Shown: positions 46,520 to 57,462 of the stretch, piece after piece | Position numbering within the stretch: position 1 is the first letter of the stretch | Layout of the letters: each line of letters begins with the position of its first letter | Source of the DNA: Nymphaea colorata | Taxonomy: Eukaryota > Streptophyta > Magnoliopsida > Nymphaeales > Nymphaeaceae | Assembly (NCBI RefSeq): GCF_008831285.2 | Contig: NC_045145.1 | Location: forward strand, 17,314,040 to 17,378,039 | Reading direction: 5' to 3' | Length of the DNA: 64,000 bases | Notes under the pieces: generated by a model | Seen by the model: the letters and a program-made list of their open reading frames with translations, nothing else | Database searches by the model: none | What the model was told of the DNA's origin: nothing | Program-made: the position numbers and the translations under genes

Positions 46520-49500
46520 CATATACATATATGGAGCCTCGAGGAAAGTCGATTCGATTTGCTCGTTTCGAGCTACAGGCCTTGCCAGGCCACTACATGA
46601 TGCTTTGCTAGCATTGGCAACTTTCAAGGGTGCGTTAGGGAACGTCACGTCACTTCACGAGCAAAGCCCTACGCTTTGCGAGTGCTTTGTCGATTTGCTT
46701 TGCGACTTGTACAAGTCTATCTTCCGTGGTTTTAGTTTTGTTTTCGTATGGTCTAGATCGTCGGAGCCCGGGCTGCTTTCATTGAGCTGACCCAGGGAAC
46801 TTTGAGCGTCTTATGTCTTGGCGCAGGGCAAAGCACCATGTGCATGTGCTTCAGAAGTCATGAGTCGAGATGGCTTTTTCGAGATGGAAAGTGGAATCGC
46901 CAAGACGGTAAAGAACTGCACTGGAACGGAAAAGAGACTCTATCACTAGCCCCTAGCCGTTACATTGATGAGCTTCAGTCAGTGTTTTTGACTACTACAC
47001 TTTGTTGATGCAATGAACTCTTTCTATTCCATGAGCAGACACCTTTCGAGAGAGTCAAATGATATGCACTTTTTTTGGTTAATTCTTTGCAGAACAAAAA
47101 CTCAGTGTACTCCATACGACTCACTAGTATTTGGAGGACGTTTCAGACGTCGAAACGACCAATCAAGTTTTGACTGAACCACTTGGGATGGGAATGGCGG
47201 AGCCCACATGCATCATTTGATGAAAGAAAGCACTCCAGTCCAGTCGCCTCCTCTAAGTGGCTTCCACCGAACCTCACCAAATGGAGGAACCGTAGAGTCC
47301 TAGCGAGGTGCCGGCTCCAATCCCAGCGGCGGAGGAGATAACACCGAGAGAAAAGAAAGAGAGGGAACGAGAACTGTAATGGCTATTAGAAGGGGGGGTC
47401 GCTAGCCCGTTTGGATAAGATAGGGCTAGGGCTTCAGGGTTTGATGGGTTGAGCGGGCTTGGGGCATTTTTTAACAACCTGAGTTTCCGGTACATCACAT
47501 CACGAGCACGACCACTCTCCCCTTCTCGGGCTGGGCCCCCCTCAATGGGTTCCAGAAGAAGGAGGGCGGCGTACTTCTTGATTGGATGGAAGGGAACGCG
47601 TTGCCTGTGATGCAGATGTCGGGTAGGGCTTCCGATGAGGGCGACTTTCGAGATAGAGAACTTCTAGGGGGGTGAAGGGTAAAAGAAGGTGGGTAGGCCT
47701 AAGGGTGGGTCTGTCCTGGCTTGCTTGAGAGCGGTCTGATACTAGGCTTGACATTCCTTTCCCCTGACTACCTCCTCCAGACTCGGACTACCTCTTCCAG
47801 ACTCGACTCATTGCCAAGCAAATTACTGAGGTTGGTTCTGAGTCGGTTGGTGATCCAGAAAAGGCTGCTGAACAGAGTGTCGAAGGGACACAACCTACCG
47901 AATGTGTTCCTGAGTCTGTGGGTCAAGAAGTAGTGGGATTGTTCGGATTGTTACAATCTCTAGCAGATGGTTCGAAATTGATTCTAAAAGAACCTCTTTC
48001 CCCAAGTGCCCCGCCCATAGAAAACCTGTTGTCGTTGGGGTCTTTGCTCATTTTGCTATCGGAGAATTCTCCATCACCTTCCAAGGAGGGTCCCTCCTCT
48101 CCACCGGGCTATCCTTCCTCAGCCAAGCTACCTTGTAGTGTGCCAGCATCATCTTCTTGCCAGAAACAACAGAGGGTGCAGTGCCTTTTTTTTTTTATGT
48201 TTGTGCGTGCAGTAAGGAGATGATAGCTTTGTCCTAAGTGCCCCGTAGGTGGGAATATTTGATCCTGGGGAACCAGCACCAATTCCTGAATGGAAGGATT
48301 CTGCTGGAATGTTTGCCTCTGTTTTCAATGGCAGCAGAGAGTAAGCATACGAAACGTCTGTTGGAGCTTCCCACGATTCAGCTATGTGTGTGTGTTCGTG
48401 TGTATGTATAAGGTCAGAAATTAGTTGGCTGGCAAAATAACTAGGGTTACTAGTTTGACCAGCTAGTTGCTGGTTTGACAACACAGATGAGCTAACAACC
48501 AATTAGCCAGACCAGTTGGCCAACTCCTTGGGGGCTTTGTTTACTAAGGTTCTTGCATTTATGGTACATTAACCAAGATGTGTGAATGGAAACAGGTGAA
48601 AGCCAACCATCATTTCAAAAGTTTGGTATTCCACAGCTTGAAATTCTTCTGGTTCTCACACTGAGCGGGACAGGGTAGCTTTGATACATAAACAGAGAAA
48701 ATGTAGCATGATTCACTTTCCCAGTTTTTGTTTTAGTAGAACAGAAACATATGTATAAGAGCAATATTTGTTTCTTATTGATGCCTGTTTGCAGTGGGAA
48801 TAATTTTTTTTTTTATGAATTGTATAATCAGGAACAGTTTGTTGAAAGAGTACTTTTCTGAGACCTAGTACACTTTCAGCTTTCACTAACTTTATGTGTT
48901 TTTTTTCTTATCAGGCAAAAAGTACTGGAAAATCTGAAATTGCTGTAGAGAAAATGGTGGAAGGTCGTTTGAAGAAGTACTTGCAGGATGTTGTGTTGTT
49001 GGAACAAAAGTTCGTTATGAATGATAGCGTTAATGTAAAGGTATCTATATTCTTTATCATGCATCAACCATATTCTATTACCTCTCAAATAATAGAACGC
49101 GTTTGTATCCATTTTTATTCATGAAGTAAAAAGTTCCTGTCTTATTTCTGCTGCTCCCTGCAGTCCTTGCTGGATGATCTGTCAAAGGAAGTGGGTGCAC
49201 AGGTGACTATTGGTAAATTTTTAAGAATGGAGGTCGGAGAAGCAACTCAAAGGTAATGCACACGAAGCTACATGCATCTCTTGTTCGCTTCCATGTAGTT
49301 GCTGAGTATTCACTGCCACTGTACCACCTTTTCATGTTTATTTGAGCATTTGTCTTGGTATGGTGCATAACCATATGAAGCTTCATTTAGATGTTGAATA
49401 TATTACTATGGTGACCATTCGGAAGGGTGGCAAGAATTTATGCCTGTCAAAGCACAATCTCACTTTTTTTTTTTGTCAAGATCTTTACCTTTTGCTTGAT

Positions 49501-51592
49501 TAACTATCTTTTCTGTTGCATCGATCAGCTTGTGTTTTTTGTAATTTCAAAACTCCAAGATATTACTGTTTAATGTTTGGTGGCTTTAAGTGAGATTCAT
49601 GTCTTAGAAGATTATACCATTTGCTAGTTTGTCTCAATATGGCAACATGCATGGAAACATTAACAGGTTGAGCAGCAAAAATTCTTGCTACAATGGCACC
49701 ATTCGGTATTGTCTGTTAAATAGAACAAGGAGAGCAAAAAATAGAAACTTAAATATGAAATAACTTTCAATGGTTGTGATAGATGCAAAACTTATATATA
49801 GTACTGGCAAAGATGTATATTTTTCTTAGAAGCATTTCAGAAACTTCTGCGGGTTTTCATGCTCTTTTTCAGCTCATTGGTGAGAATATTTTGGGTTTTA
49901 CTGCATAAACCAAGGTCATAAATTGTAAGCAATATGATTTAAGGAGGAAAGATATATATGTTACTGCTTAAAAGTCCATAGTAAATACCACACATAGCTG
50001 TATGGCTAAATATTGGTTTATGATAGGTCACATTTCAAGATGTGACAATTGTGGTGATTTGTACAATTTTTTTTTAATATAATCGACCAGTCGCTTGATA
50101 ATGTTAGGGCAATTCATAAACCTTAGAATGTTGGGATGCTTTGAAGTTGTTGAATTAGTTGCCCACTCCATTATCTATGGTAAACATGAAAAACAGAAAG
50201 ACATGCATTGCATAGTCAGTGGATAAGAGATACCTTAGTATGTGATGGAGAACCAAGCAAACAAGACAACTAATGAAATTCATAAACCTTAGAATGTTGG
50301 GATGCTTTGAAGTTGTTGAATTAGTTGCCCATTCCATTATCTATGGTAAACATGAAAAACAGAAAGACATGCATTGCATCGTCAGTGGATAAGAGATACC
50401 TTAGTATGTGATGGAGAACCAAGCAAACAAGACAACTAATGAATGCTAATTAGCAATTTGGAGTAAGAAAAACTTTCTCTATGAGCGTCTTTTGGATCTC
50501 ACAGCTATTGTTATTCTGAAATTTAGCCTAAGTTGCCAGTTCTACTGCCTGCTATAGAGGAGATTTTGGGAACCTTTTCAGCCTATTTACTAAAACATAA
50601 AGAAGATAGCTATGCTGCTATTTAGAACCTAAGGTGCTCCTTTGTTGTAAAGGCAAAACTTGATGGTTTTACATGACGCTGAGTGTTGAGCAGTGTGCAG
50701 CCACATACTCTACCTTTTGATGACAGAAAAACGTAGTCCTTTTCCACTATTAAGGAAAAACATTGGTATCTACTCTGACACATCACAAGAAGTACATGAT
50801 CTCGCTGAAACGTTGAAATTATGGTTGGTAACATGTACTTTTTCTAGAGCTTAATTAGTGACGATAATTTCGGCCTAAGCTATGTCACATAGGTAAGGGT
50901 GCTGGTGCGGGTATGGGTACGGACCATTTTTAAAAAAACTAGGCTGCGGGGGTACGGCCGTACACACACATGCACATACATATATAGAAGTCAAAATGAA
51001 GAAAAAAGAGGGAAGTGGGACATTAAAATGAGGGTTTCGAAAATTTTAACGTTAAAATGGTTTAAGAAGTTAAAATGTAAAAATCTTTAACATTAAAATT
51101 GGACAAATTTGGACTCAGTCAACATTGACCGAGTCTGAAAAAGGTCAAAAATGACCTTCGGTGTGTTGACCGCACCCGGTACGGTCAACGCAGTACCCTG
51201 CCGTACCCGTACCCGTGTTGTACCCATACCGTGTGGGTATGTGACAGAGGGCCTAAGATTTTTCATTTTTGTGTCATGATGATCATCATCTTTCCCCGTT
51301 TATTCTGGTTGCTATTTGCATGGTTCTCAAGTTAATGGTATAAATATTGATGTGTAGTACTTTGAGAATAAGTGCTGAAACATCAGTCCTTTCGATTACG
51401 GGAGGTGCATTTTTAACATATAATAGGTCGGTATAATGTAGTAAGACTGCATCGCTTGTCTGCTGTTCTTTTTAGATGTTTCTTCAATCAGTTAACCTTT
51501 ATAAATGCCAACTGTTTATGTTATTAGTTAGGTAGATGAAACTCTATTATGCTGACGTTAACAGGGTAGAGGCATCTTCTGAAGCTGCTTAA
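42977..51592 (+). CDS. EFTS: elongation factor Ts, mitochondrial
   Basis: This is the nucleotide-exchange factor for organellar EF-Tu in mitochondrial translation. Eight coding exons follow the leader: 42977-43295, 43672-43844, 43940-44026, 44377-44551, 45705-45889, 48915-49040, 49164-49252 and 51565-51592. They join in frame to 393 residues. A basic, Ser-rich presequence (about 70 residues, [13 protein letters not shown] onward) precedes the UBA-like N-domain ([20 protein letters not shown]). The EF-Ts signature follows ([14 protein letters not shown]). The core continues with [16 protein letters not shown] and then [15 protein letters not shown]-terminal coiled region has [20 protein letters not shown], and the end is [16 protein letters not shown]. 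Intron 5 needs a GC donor (TCACAG|GCAATA), because a TAA follows two codons later and no GT fits the phase; this intron is 3.0 kb. The last intron is 2.3 kb. A polyadenylation signal AATAAA lies near 51926. The gene is intact despite much inserted DNA in its introns. Confidence 0.92.
45147..45166 (+). repeat. homopolymer of 20 C
   Basis: An uninterrupted run of C lies in intron 4 of the EF-Ts gene. Such runs are rare in this AT-rich window and the exact length may be affected by sequencing error. Confidence 0.85.
46450..46516. repeat. compound (CT)n(AT)n microsatellite
   Basis: A CT tract runs directly into a TA tract of about 44 bases. It lies at the left border of the GC-richer inserted block in EF-Ts intron 5. 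Confidence 0.9.
46530..48185. other. GC-richer foreign-looking block in EF-Ts intron 5 (possible mitochondrial-DNA insert)
   Basis: Between about 46530 and 48185 the composition changes abruptly from AT-rich intron to roughly balanced sequence with few A/T runs. ORFs are Ser/Leu/Pro-rich on both strands (47542-47754 minus, 47721-47933 plus, 47918-48223 plus). The texture resembles plant mitochondrial non-coding DNA, so a nuclear mitochondrial insertion is the first hypothesis. No mitochondrial gene was recognised. A frame open from about 47770 to 48223 ([15 protein letters not shown], later [13 protein letters not shown]) allows the alternative of captured nuclear gene sequence. Confidence 0.4.
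48249..48344 (+). pseudogene. captured exon-like fragment in EF-Ts intron 5
   Basis: A frame of 31 codons reads [20 protein letters not shown] and then [11 protein letters not shown] to a TAA. It is preceded by an acceptor-like CCCCGTAG and contains a good donor (AGAGA|GTAAGC at 48340/48341), so it looks like an internal exon of about 92 bases from another gene. I do not recognise the protein. It does not fit the EF-Ts frame or family and is probably a relic carried in with the neighbouring block. Confidence 0.35.
50111..50442 (+). repeat. 166-bp tandem duplication
   Basis: Two adjacent units, 50111-50276 and 50277-50442, start AATTCATAAACC and end ACAACTAATGA. Only about two substitutions distinguish them (CCCACTCC/CCCATTCC and CATAGTC/CATCGTC), so the duplication is recent. 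It lies in the last intron of EF-Ts, away from exons. Confidence 0.92.
50872..51257. mobile_element. hAT-type MITE (370 bp) with 8-bp target duplication
   Basis: The element body is 50880-51249. It begins CTATGTCACATAGG and its right end, reverse-complemented, begins CTCTGTCACATACC (12 of 14 match). It is flanked by perfect 8-bp direct repeats GGCCTAAG at 50872-50879 and 51250-51257. Long subterminal inverted sequences (GGGTATGGGTACGG against CCGTACCCGTACCC) allow a hairpin. An 8-bp duplication is diagnostic of the hAT group. It is non-coding and lies in the last intron of EF-Ts. Confidence 0.75.
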
Positions 51593-53240
51593 AGGCATCT
51601 TTCATTGGTCCAAGAATACAACCTGGATGGTGACCGACCCATTTGATTTGACTGATAGAGTGTAGTTATGGTCCCAGAACTGGAAGGTTCAGCCGGGCTC
51701 TGTGAATCGGAATCTTTCTTGATGTTTGGAAGTAGACCCATCATGCATTCTTGGCTTGGTTTTTCAATTGAAATTTTGTCTGACACTAACTAGATGAGGT
51801 AATATTCTCAAGAAAAGGAGCATTTTTTTGTTCCTTCTCACATTTTCGGAAGGTGAAAGCGAGACTGAACTACAAAGGAGAATTGTATTTTATATATTCC
51901 TGGAGAATTTATCAAGTTTGATTATAATAAAAGCAATTTTCATGTTAGACACTGGTGAATTTAAAGATCAAACTTGTATAAGGAAAGGTACATGTGGATT
52001 TATTGATAAAAAAATCATTGCAGATAGATATGGCATGATTAACAACTGGATGTGCGTCGGGTTTCATTTCATGGGGTTCCGAAGGAACAAGACATGATAC
52101 ATGTGCTTGCCTTCCTGCTGTTGTGCTTTGTGTTGCATATGTTTTGTATTTCGTCTCTAGCGGTTTCTGGCAACATCATTGCAGAAAATAAGCTCATAGG
52201 ATCGTCTTGGCGTTACATTCCAAATACAATTAATTTTGTTCAGTTCCATTCACCGGGAGCACCACCTTTATGTGTGTATTCAAGCGTGGACAAACTCATG
52301 GCTTAGACTCGGTCCTCTTTCCATGATGTACCTGCTCCTTGCTGAGGCCTTCGCATGGAGTTACGAGGTCTTCATTTGGAGCAATATCCAACTAGCAGAC
52401 TTTTGGAAGAAGATGGCGAATCGCAAGTAGCCGAGGGATGATTTATTTTCTGGTGGAACGAGATATTGAAGTCTACATTTGACCGACATAACCTAGTAGT
52501 CTGTTGATTAGTTTTTTTCTGTTGCAACGAGATATTCAAATCTGAATTTGACAATCACAACTTGTTAATGCCTCGAGTATTACAAGGTGTCTTAAGGCTT
52601 TCACAATTCAATATTATCGATCGCATGTCTACAAGTCTTGACAACCCTGATTCCTCAACAAAGATTGGTTTCTCAAAAGCTTAAGCAAGTGATGCATTTT
52701 TCAACCACCGTCAGAAAGAATGAATTTGTCGAGTGCCTTAGCCTATAATTCGAGGGACGCATTAAAAAAAAAGAATTCCAAAAAGAAGCGGACTTTTGGG
52801 GATCTTATTTAATGTCAACAAACAACACAATTACTTATTCTTTCATATGCTAAAGTTTGAGTCTAACGTGACCTTTTAGACCATTTTCGAGGCAAGTCGA
52901 TGTTCATGAATCGCCAGTGCTGTTATTTCATGACATCTAAATTTGAATAAGATCAACCAAGAGGCCATTTAAACAATCTACGCGGTCGACGGATCATCTT
53001 AGACATTGATATCATTCAACACACATGAAAAATATATAGTGGTACAATCGTCTGTGAGAATGTAAGGGTTGTGAGAATGTAAGGGGTCGTTTTCGGGTGA
53101 GCAAGAGGATCATCCGACCGCCCGAAGGCCCTCCCATTTCCCTTGTCTCTGAGGTCCTGAGCTGCGTTGGTGTCAGTGATAGAAAGGTGCACCCTTCAAC
53201 TTGAATGCCGCACCCTACTACCTTAAGACAAATGAAATTA
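51593..53240. other. 3' flank of EF-Ts and intergenic
   Basis: The EF-Ts 3' UTR runs to a polyadenylation signal near 51926. Beyond it only short unrelated ORFs occur. Near 52440-52560 the word TGGAACGAGATATT recurs as TGCAACGAGATATT about 67 bases later, a small imperfect duplication. Confidence 0.4.
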
Positions 53241-53605
53241 TTCAAGTGTTTCTTGAATCCAGCCCAATTTTGGGGCAGATTTCTAAAACACTCAAATGTT
53301 GTTCTTCTAAATGAATTTTAAAGGGCTGTTTGGGAATAGTAACAGGACACTACTGTTCCATGTATCTGCCTCAAAAATTAGGTAGGTTCGTAGAACAATT
53401 TAAAAAGTGTATTATGAATCTGGCTCGATTTTTGGGATAAATACATAAAACAGTAACAACTATTACTATTGTCAAACAACACCTGGGTAGATGAATCTAC
53501 CTAAACATTAGAGTAGATTCATGAAACACTTGAACTAGGTGTCGTGAATCAACTCCAATCTTTTAAGGCAGATACATGAAACACTCACAAAGTGTTTTAT
53601 TTACC
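53241..53605. repeat. nested direct and inverted repeats of a ~45-bp module (MITE-derived)
   Basis: A module like GAATC-N-CCAATTTTGGGGCAGAT-ACATAAAACACTC occurs in direct orientation near 53254, 53415 and 53548, and in inverted form near 53358 and 53485. The inner part (53323-53492) begins GGGCTGTTTGGGAATAGTAA. Its right end, reverse-complemented, reads GGTGTTGTTTGACAATAGTA, resembling Harbinger-type MITE termini. The pattern suggests related small elements inserted into one another. Confidence 0.5.
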
Positions 53606-54285
53606 GAATAACCTCCTAAAAACTTCAATTCGGATTTTGTCTTCTTGCGCTGTCTTTATCCATGGAAGGAGAGAAATGGGGGGTCGTCGATTCATCATGG
53701 CACTTAGAAACTCAACTACCGTCGGTTCCCCCTCCAAACGCCATAATAATCTATCGAATAATTTTTGCATGTACCATCAAAATGAGCTGTGGTGGAGGGA
53801 AGGTGCCAAACTGAGAGCAGCCCAGCCGCCCAACCATTTGTACATTCTTGTTTGTTTGCATTCTAGCGCTGCTCCCCCCACTAGATGATGGGGAAGTTCT
53901 ACCCCTTTCTTGGATCTGTCCGACTTACCGACCTAGAAGATGCACATCTGTCTGTGATACTCTTCTTCGTCAAAATGATTGCTTTTATTGTTAAAAGATC
54001 TAGGTACTTTTCTTTGGATCTTTGTCCAAAATCGCTTCTTTTGATACGTTGTTGATTGGTAACTGCAAATCCACTTTGCTTGTTGAACTCATCAACTTCG
54101 GAGGCTTAATGCCGGAGAGGTGGTACCTCCTCAGTCATGCCGTCACCTTTTCACAGAACGGGAAAAAGGTGAAGATGATGGCTTTTGATCCCTAGCTGAG
54201 TGTCGTATTATTTCTCTTGACTGCAAATAATGGTAAGCATACGTCTCTGTAAGGCATGGAAAAAGAAGGGGGTGGCTTTTACCCA

Positions 54286-54439
54286 CAGGTCAAGCCAAAA
54301 AATTCTGGTTAAGGTACATTAGATATAAAATTTTAAAATTTGCCCAGAAATATAAATATAAAAATAAGAAGTTTTTAATTGTCCAAGTGGGTGGGCAGGC
54401 AAATTGCCCACACATAGCCAACATCTGCCTCCGCCCCTG
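54286..54439. mobile_element. hAT-type MITE, CAGGGGCGGA terminal family
   Basis: The left end reads CAGGTCAAGCCAAAAAATTC. The right end, reverse-complemented, reads CAGGGGCGGAGGCAG, the hallmark terminus of a widespread plant hAT MITE family. The interior contains TGGGCAGGCAAATTGCCCACAC, split here by one base from the form seen at 59.6 kb. The target duplication has decayed. Confidence 0.5.
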
Positions 54440-54629
54440 CTTTTCGGTACCACCTAACCCAGTGCCTGCATTCTTAGTACTTCATCTGCTTGCGACTTCC
54501 TTTAAAGGTTTTCTGCACTTAAAATGTAAGGATTGGTTGCATTGATCTTATCATCTTCCTTTTTTTCATTAAATTCAGTTCTTTACATGATAATACACAT
54601 CAAAAACTTCTTTTTGCCTTTGAGTTGGT

Positions 54630-55200
54630 CATTCTTTCGAAGGGTTCCCCCTCATCGTTGTTGCCTCCAATCTCCATCGAGTCGGCTCGTCCATGCCGTC
54701 ACTTGTAGGAGAGTTTGCATCCAATTTGAAAATGTCTTCTGTGTTGGGTTGAGGAAGAGCCTCGAATTTGATTAGTTGGGCATGAATTCGATCATCCTGC
54801 AGCTTTATCTTGATTTCAAAAACAGGAGAGAAACCAAGTGGGACCTCAATATGAACGTGAGCATACACAAATCTCTTTAATCCTTTGGCATATTAATCGG
54901 CCGGCCAAAGTGGCCCCAATCAATGCTGCCACATCCACCACAAAAATCCATTAATTCCATAGATCAGGGGAAAGTTCGGGGAGTCTTCAAATCTTTGCAA
55001 TTAGAAGCCTCAAGATTCGGCTGTTTCCTTGGCTTCTAATGGTTTGCCATGAAAACCTTACCTCTAACCCTCCATGCACCTCGTTGGAAGACAACATTGA
55101 TAAGCTCCTCAAAGGTAGTATGCACAAGAAAAATGTCATCTTCAACAATGGTGAAACAAATAGAAGTAATTCCCAACCATTGCCTTGTCATCTAGAGCCT
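54630..55200 (-). pseudogene. decayed LINE ORF1-like (DUF4283-type) fragment
   Basis: On the minus strand, frame-shifted pieces appear in the order expected for a plant LINE gag-like N-domain. First comes IVEDDIFLVHTTFEELINVV with QRGAWRVRGKVFMAN (about 55170-55035), then YAHVHIEVPLGFSPVFEIKI (from 54862) and LIKFEALPQPN. The pattern of an aromatic beta-strand, a GxW-RG-PL-like strand and a final Y-A-x-V-x-I-E-V strand is typical of DUF4283. Stops and frameshifts interrupt it, and no reverse transcriptase was found. The assignment is by pattern only. Confidence 0.4.
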
Positions 55201-55275
55201 CGACTGACAAGTTTTTATCCCTTTTTAAAATCAGAAAATATGTACACACGCCCATTCATCCTGGTGAGATGTTAG

Positions 55276-57263
55276 GCGCAATGTAGTTTGCTTTTGAAAT
55301 GGTTCACCTTTAGTACAGATGATGACATTATGGATACAAACTCCAAAGTTATTGGTCGTATGCTAACCTCTATCTGCTAAAGTAATCAGTCCATGATTTG
55401 ATAGAGGTAAAACCTGATTATATGCTCATATCGGGTCTAGGTCTAACTGTCTAAGTTAGTTGCTGCAGCTGTGGAACCGACATCTGCTAGACCAGAGAAA
55501 GAGGCGTTAGGTGGGATGCCAACGGAGAAGATGCTGAAGATGAGGCATACAACAGCTACCAATCAGTGATGGGAGTTGGTCTATTGGAGCAGTGCAGAGC
55601 CAGGGTTTGTTTGCTTTGGATCAATCTCTTTCAGCTAGTGATAAAAGGCAGGAACATACAACTCACAAGGAAAAAAGACAAACCAGCTCAAACAGAGAAG
55701 TAACAGTCTTTCCGAGTGAGCACGAGATTAGCAACCCACTACTCAGAGAAGAGGACGCAAGGCCACCCCGGCAACATTGGTAAATACATTGAAGCTATGC
55801 AAGAAGACTTTTCTTTCCCTTGGCAGGAGCTGAGGTGCTTCTTTTTTTTTTTCTCCTCTAAACTGCTCTTGGTAGGCCATGTTTTGTGGTCTTTCTTCTA
55901 CGATCTCTTTCATAATGTCCTTGCATATTAAAATTTTTTCTTAATAAAGGCAGGACTTATCCTCTTGCAGGCCTTTACTGGAAAGATCAGTTTTGAGGCT
56001 AAACCCAGAAAGGGTACGGTATGAACACAGTCTCATGCGTTTGCATTCCTGTCCTAAGAGATAGAAATGGACCAGAAGTCACATCATTCCTCTCTCTTCT
56101 TGACAAAATGCAAGAGGGAAGAGATTCATCAACAAGAAAAGTTGCAGGGTACTCATCTTCCATAGAAGAACTAACCTCTTTCATTGCTCCAAAAGATACC
56201 TCTCCCTCTCTCTCTCTCTCTCTCTTCACATCATTGAAAGGATCACTGTGAGTACCCACAAGGCCCTTGGCTTCTGGATCGTTCGACAGGCAAAGGCAGG
56301 GTGTAAGGACCAAGGACAATGCTGGTACCTTGTGGGTTGACGCAGAAATGGGGACAAGGATTTTTCACATCCCAACCTCCACATGATGACAGTATACCTG
56401 AGAGATCGCAATAATTGATGAAGAAAGTAACAAATAGACCAGTCTTGACCTACCAACCTTCACTACAGTTCTCTTTTCTATCAGAAAAATAATAGAGCAC
56501 AAGATTATCTTAAGCTTCTCTCCTTCCTTCCAGATAGCACGCACATGCTTCACTTCTGTATAAAACAGAAAAGAAAGGAAAGTGGGGCATCGTCTTGGTC
56601 AAGCTCAGTAAATAAAGCCCAAAAGGGAAGAGTGGAAATTTGTAACTTTGGTCTCTGGAGGTGACGCTTTAGCCCCAGCTATGGTTAGGGAACTTGACCC
56701 TAAAAGTGGCAGCTCTAATTCTCATTGTCAAAAGTTGAAACATGGTCGCTGCCTCCACAGTGATTCCCATGTGCTGGTGCATTGTTTTTACTGTAATCTG
56801 CAACTAAAGGAGGGTTCTTTCTTTGTCCCTTGCTAGGCCTGCTGCCTGATTGTCCATTTTCTGTCTGGTTTGAATAAATGGACGGTGGAGATTTGACTGC
56901 CACTCGGTGGGCTTGCTGCATTTCTGATCCTGATCGTCCATTTCAAGTTGATGGTACAGATGGGATCTCTGTTTTCTGCTTTGTCCTGCTGTTCTGTGTA
57001 AAATGCACCCTCCTTCGTGACAATAATTCCTACTTCTTTTATCCTATTAAGAAAGGAAATATTGCAGACCAACTTGGCGCATTTCTTTTGTTTGCTCGGC
57101 TAAAGCTTGGTCTAGGATAATCTGCAAAAGGAGAGATTCATGGGTAGACGTGCAATGAGTTGGAAGAACCCGCTTTTTGTTTTATTTTATTATATTTGTT
57201 CTGCAAAAAGAGGGTATTGGACATTTACATTTTTAGACTTTTTGATTGCTTGAGACTAGCATG

Positions 57264-57296
<33 letters not shown>

Positions 57297-57387
57297 ATAT
57301 ATATATATACTTTTAGAGTTGTGCCTATTAAAGATTATGAGCAGTCATCGTGGACTTGTAAATTAGCGTTTAAGTTCTTAGTTATCA
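55276..57387. other. intergenic, no supported gene
   Basis: Short ORFs on both strands (for example 55592-55783 and 55999-56319) have no recognised family or splice context. CT-rich tracts occur at 56207-56224, and a compound (CT)n(TA)n microsatellite at 57267-57310. Confidence 0.35.
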
Positions 57388-57462
57388 TGGTTCTTAGCCC
57401 TTTTAGGAGAGAAAAGAAACTGCTAGGAGTAGGTTGAGATCTGTAGAACAAGAAGCCCAAAC
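57388..57462 (+). mobile_element. fragment related to the LTR-like element at 22.5 kb
   Basis: CTGCTAGGAGTAGGTTGAGA and then GAACAAGAAG match CTGCTAGGGGCAGGTTGGGA and GAACCAGGAG of the second LTR-like copy at 22.63 kb, with the preceding TTAGCCCTTTTAGGAG also alignable. Only this fragment is present. Confidence 0.4.

Noticed and set aside
46277-46790. plus-strand ORFs spanning the CT/AT microsatellite
   Set aside because: The YIYIYI stretch is a translated dinucleotide repeat and the frame is not coding.
52052-52430. Leu-rich plus-strand ORFs after EF-Ts
   Set aside because: These are 3'-flank sequence; the hydrophobic look comes from T-rich composition and there is no start or splice support.
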